A stretch of DNA of 6,650 nt from the NCBI GenBank assembly GCA_003133815.1, contig PKZR01000418.1, positions 1 to 6,650 of the forward strand. Direction: 5' to 3'. Below are positions 5,326 to 6,650 of the stretch, one piece after another. The position numbers were made by a program, and so were the translations under genes. Position 1 is the first letter of the stretch; the number at the start of each line of letters is the position of its first letter. This DNA comes from Limisphaerales bacterium. Its GTDB lineage: Bacteria > Verrucomicrobiota > Verrucomicrobiia > Limisphaerales > UBA11358. The notes under the pieces are model-generated. The model had not been told where the DNA came from. It was given only the letters and a program-made list of their open reading frames with translations, and did no database searches.

Positions 5326-6650
5326 CTAACTGGCCGGAACGAGTTTTTGAAATTCAGGCAGATTGCGCAGGGAATTTAAATGCCCGTCGGTTCGCGCCTG
5401 GGTCAAAAGGTCGGTCGCCGCAGGATTGGCCTTGAGCCGCTTCGCGTTCAAGTCGAGGGCGACCTTCAGGTTTTCAAGAGCCTCATTGGTCTTGCCCAGC
5501 ACGGCCTCGACGGCGGCAAAGTCGTAACGTGGCTCAGGCTGGTCTGGCGCGATTACGACGATTCTTCCAAGCACGCCTTCGAGTTTGATTATCCTTCCCG
5601 ATTCGGCATAGAAACTGGCGATGGCGCCAAGTTGGGCGGTGGAAATGTGGGCGTTGGTAATCGCCTCATCAAACAGTGAGATGGCGGCATTGGTCTGCTG
5701 CATTTGCAAATACGTCCCGGCAAGGCCAAGGATGTTCGGCAAATCCGCCGGGTTGGTGGTGGCTTCTGACTGCATTTGCTGCATCTGATTCTGGGCTCGG
5801 GACATGTCACCGTATTGCTTTTTATAATTCTCCAATTGCGCAATGAGGCCGGAGACCTGATCGTTGTAGGGGTCGAGTTTCTGACACGTTTTTGCGACAA
5901 TCAAAGCGTCATCAAAGCGTTGGAAACCAAGCAGGAAGTTGACATAACGAAAAACAGCTTCAGGGCTGTAAGGACAAAAGGCAAAGGATTGTTTGAATGC
6001 GAAATCCGTTTCCTTGATCAACGCCTGCTGTGATGCCTGGGTTTTCTGACGGTATTCGGGCGGGCATTGCGGCGTCAGGCGCCAGGCATAAACACCGGCG
6101 ATGGAGCTGCGCAGCTTGGAGAAAGCCTTCTGGCCGTCGTCGTCGCGGATGAATTTGCGGTCACCGGTGAAGCCGTCATAATTGTTGCCGAGATAAACCT
6201 TCTCGGCGAAGTCCGCGATCTGCTGCACGGTGGTGTCGTAGGTGATCCAGTTGCCGCAGAGCCGCTCGGAATATTTGCTCCAGAATTCATGATCCTTCTT
6301 GAAGATGTCGTCGGTCAGCTCCGGCAGCGGGTTGCGGTTGATCTTCATGATGATGCCCGACGGCGTTTCGTAGGGATACATCCAATCGAGAGGGAAACTT
6401 TCCTCGACGTAAAAGTCATTGGTCGGGTTGTGGTCGAAAATGACCTTGCAAAGCAGGCCGTTGATTTCCATCACGGCGACCTGGCCGGAAACCTGCACAT
6501 GGCCTTCTGCATCTGCATGAACTTCTTCACCGGGCTTGAGCTGGCCAAGCTGCTGACGGTGGGCGACATCCTCCGTGTATTCTTGGAAACAATTCTGTGA
6601 ATCCAGCGGGGACGGGATGTAGATTTCGTTGTGCGGATAGACACCCTCGG
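5326..6650 (-). CDS. C-terminal part of a large DUF2723-type membrane protein with TPR tail (5' end outside window)
   Basis: The frame stays open to the right edge, so at least 440 C-terminal residues are visible and the start is missing; a GTG at 6498 is only an internal codon. The first visible part reads YPHNEIYIPSPLDSQNCFQE (4-23), and FYVEESFPLDWMYPY (79-93) follows, then GIIMKINRNPLPEL. From memory, these match the soluble region after the multi-helix DUF2723 (TMEM260/mannosyltransferase-like) domain in Verrucomicrobiota and Bacteroidota proteins. A helical region with tetratricopeptide-like units follows (about 226-262, 303-340 and 340-390), with a Gln/Met-rich linker (QNQMQQMQSE, about 286-295). 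It ends in LRNLPEFQKLVPAS. No membrane segment lies in the visible part, which would face one side of the membrane. Function is unproven; glycosyl transfer onto envelope proteins is a family-level guess. The stop is 10 bases before the fumarase-type gene. TPR content is fairly sure, the DUF2723 link moderately so. Confidence 0.7.
   Translation of the reverse strand, partial: EGVYPHNEIYIPSPLDSQNCFQEYTEDVAHRQQLGQLKPGEEVHADAEGHVQVSGQVAVMEINGLLCKVIFDHNPTNDFYVEESFPLDWMYPYETPSGIIMKINRNPLPELTDDIFKKDHEFWSKYSERLCGNWITYDTTVQQIADFAEKVYLGNNYDGFTGDRKFIRDDDGQKAFSKLRSSIAGVYAWRLTPQCPPEYRQKTQASQQALIKETDFAFKQSFAFCPYSPEAVFRYVNFLLGFQRFDDALIVAKTCQKLDPYNDQVSGLIAQLENYKKQYGDMSRAQNQMQQMQSEATTNPADLPNILGLAGTYLQMQQTNAAISLFDEAITNAHISTAQLGAIASFYAESGRIIKLEGVLGRIVVIAPDQPEPRYDFAAVEAVLGKTNEALENLKVALDLNAKRLKANPAATDLLTQARTDGHLNSLRNLPEFQKLVPAS

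Overview
The window looks like a chromosomal segment from a Verrucomicrobiota-type bacterium (Pedosphaera/Limisphaerales-like). This is inferred from recalled family features: a pseudopilin with the FTLVELLVVIAIIAILAAML-type helix abundant in the PVC group, a large DUF2723-type protein with a TPR tail, and short heptanucleotide repeat tracts embedded in a gene. No rRNA or other marker is present, so the assignment is tentative. All genes look intact except the last, which is cut by the right edge.

Layout. Positions 145-858 (+) encode a type II secretion/type IV pilus-like pseudopilin. A 351-base non-coding stretch (859-1209) separates it from a convergent gene and holds two weak hairpins. Positions 1210-3906 (-) encode the homodimeric pyruvate dehydrogenase E1 component (aceE). 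An 87-base divergent intergenic region leads to 3994-4743 (+), a lipoate-protein ligase A family gene. That gene converges on, and overlaps by four bases, a class I fumarase/tartrate dehydratase beta-type subunit (4740-5315, -). The subunit gene lies 10 bases downstream of the 3' end of a large DUF2723/TPR-type gene (5326 to the window edge, -) and probably shares its transcript.

Functional links. AceE decarboxylates pyruvate and reductively acetylates the lipoyl groups of the E2 subunit. The divergent lplA-type gene could supply those lipoyl groups, so the pair is a plausible pyruvate dehydrogenase module even though E2 and E3 genes are not in the window. The fumarase-type subunit also belongs to central carbon metabolism, but its Fe-S alpha partner is not beside it. 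The pseudopilin and the DUF2723/TPR protein concern the cell envelope and have no evident link to the metabolic genes.

The most unusual signal is inside the lplA-type gene. It carries three tandem heptanucleotide tracts (five TCCAAAG-type units, five degenerate CTCAACC-type units and three TCCAAAA-type units) that the reading frame passes through without a stop. They resemble the short tandemly repeated repetitive sequences known from cyanobacteria. Here they flank the segment carrying the family's substrate-binding lysine and lie in the C-terminal region. No CRISPR array, tRNA, rRNA, transposase or evident novel defence system was seen.
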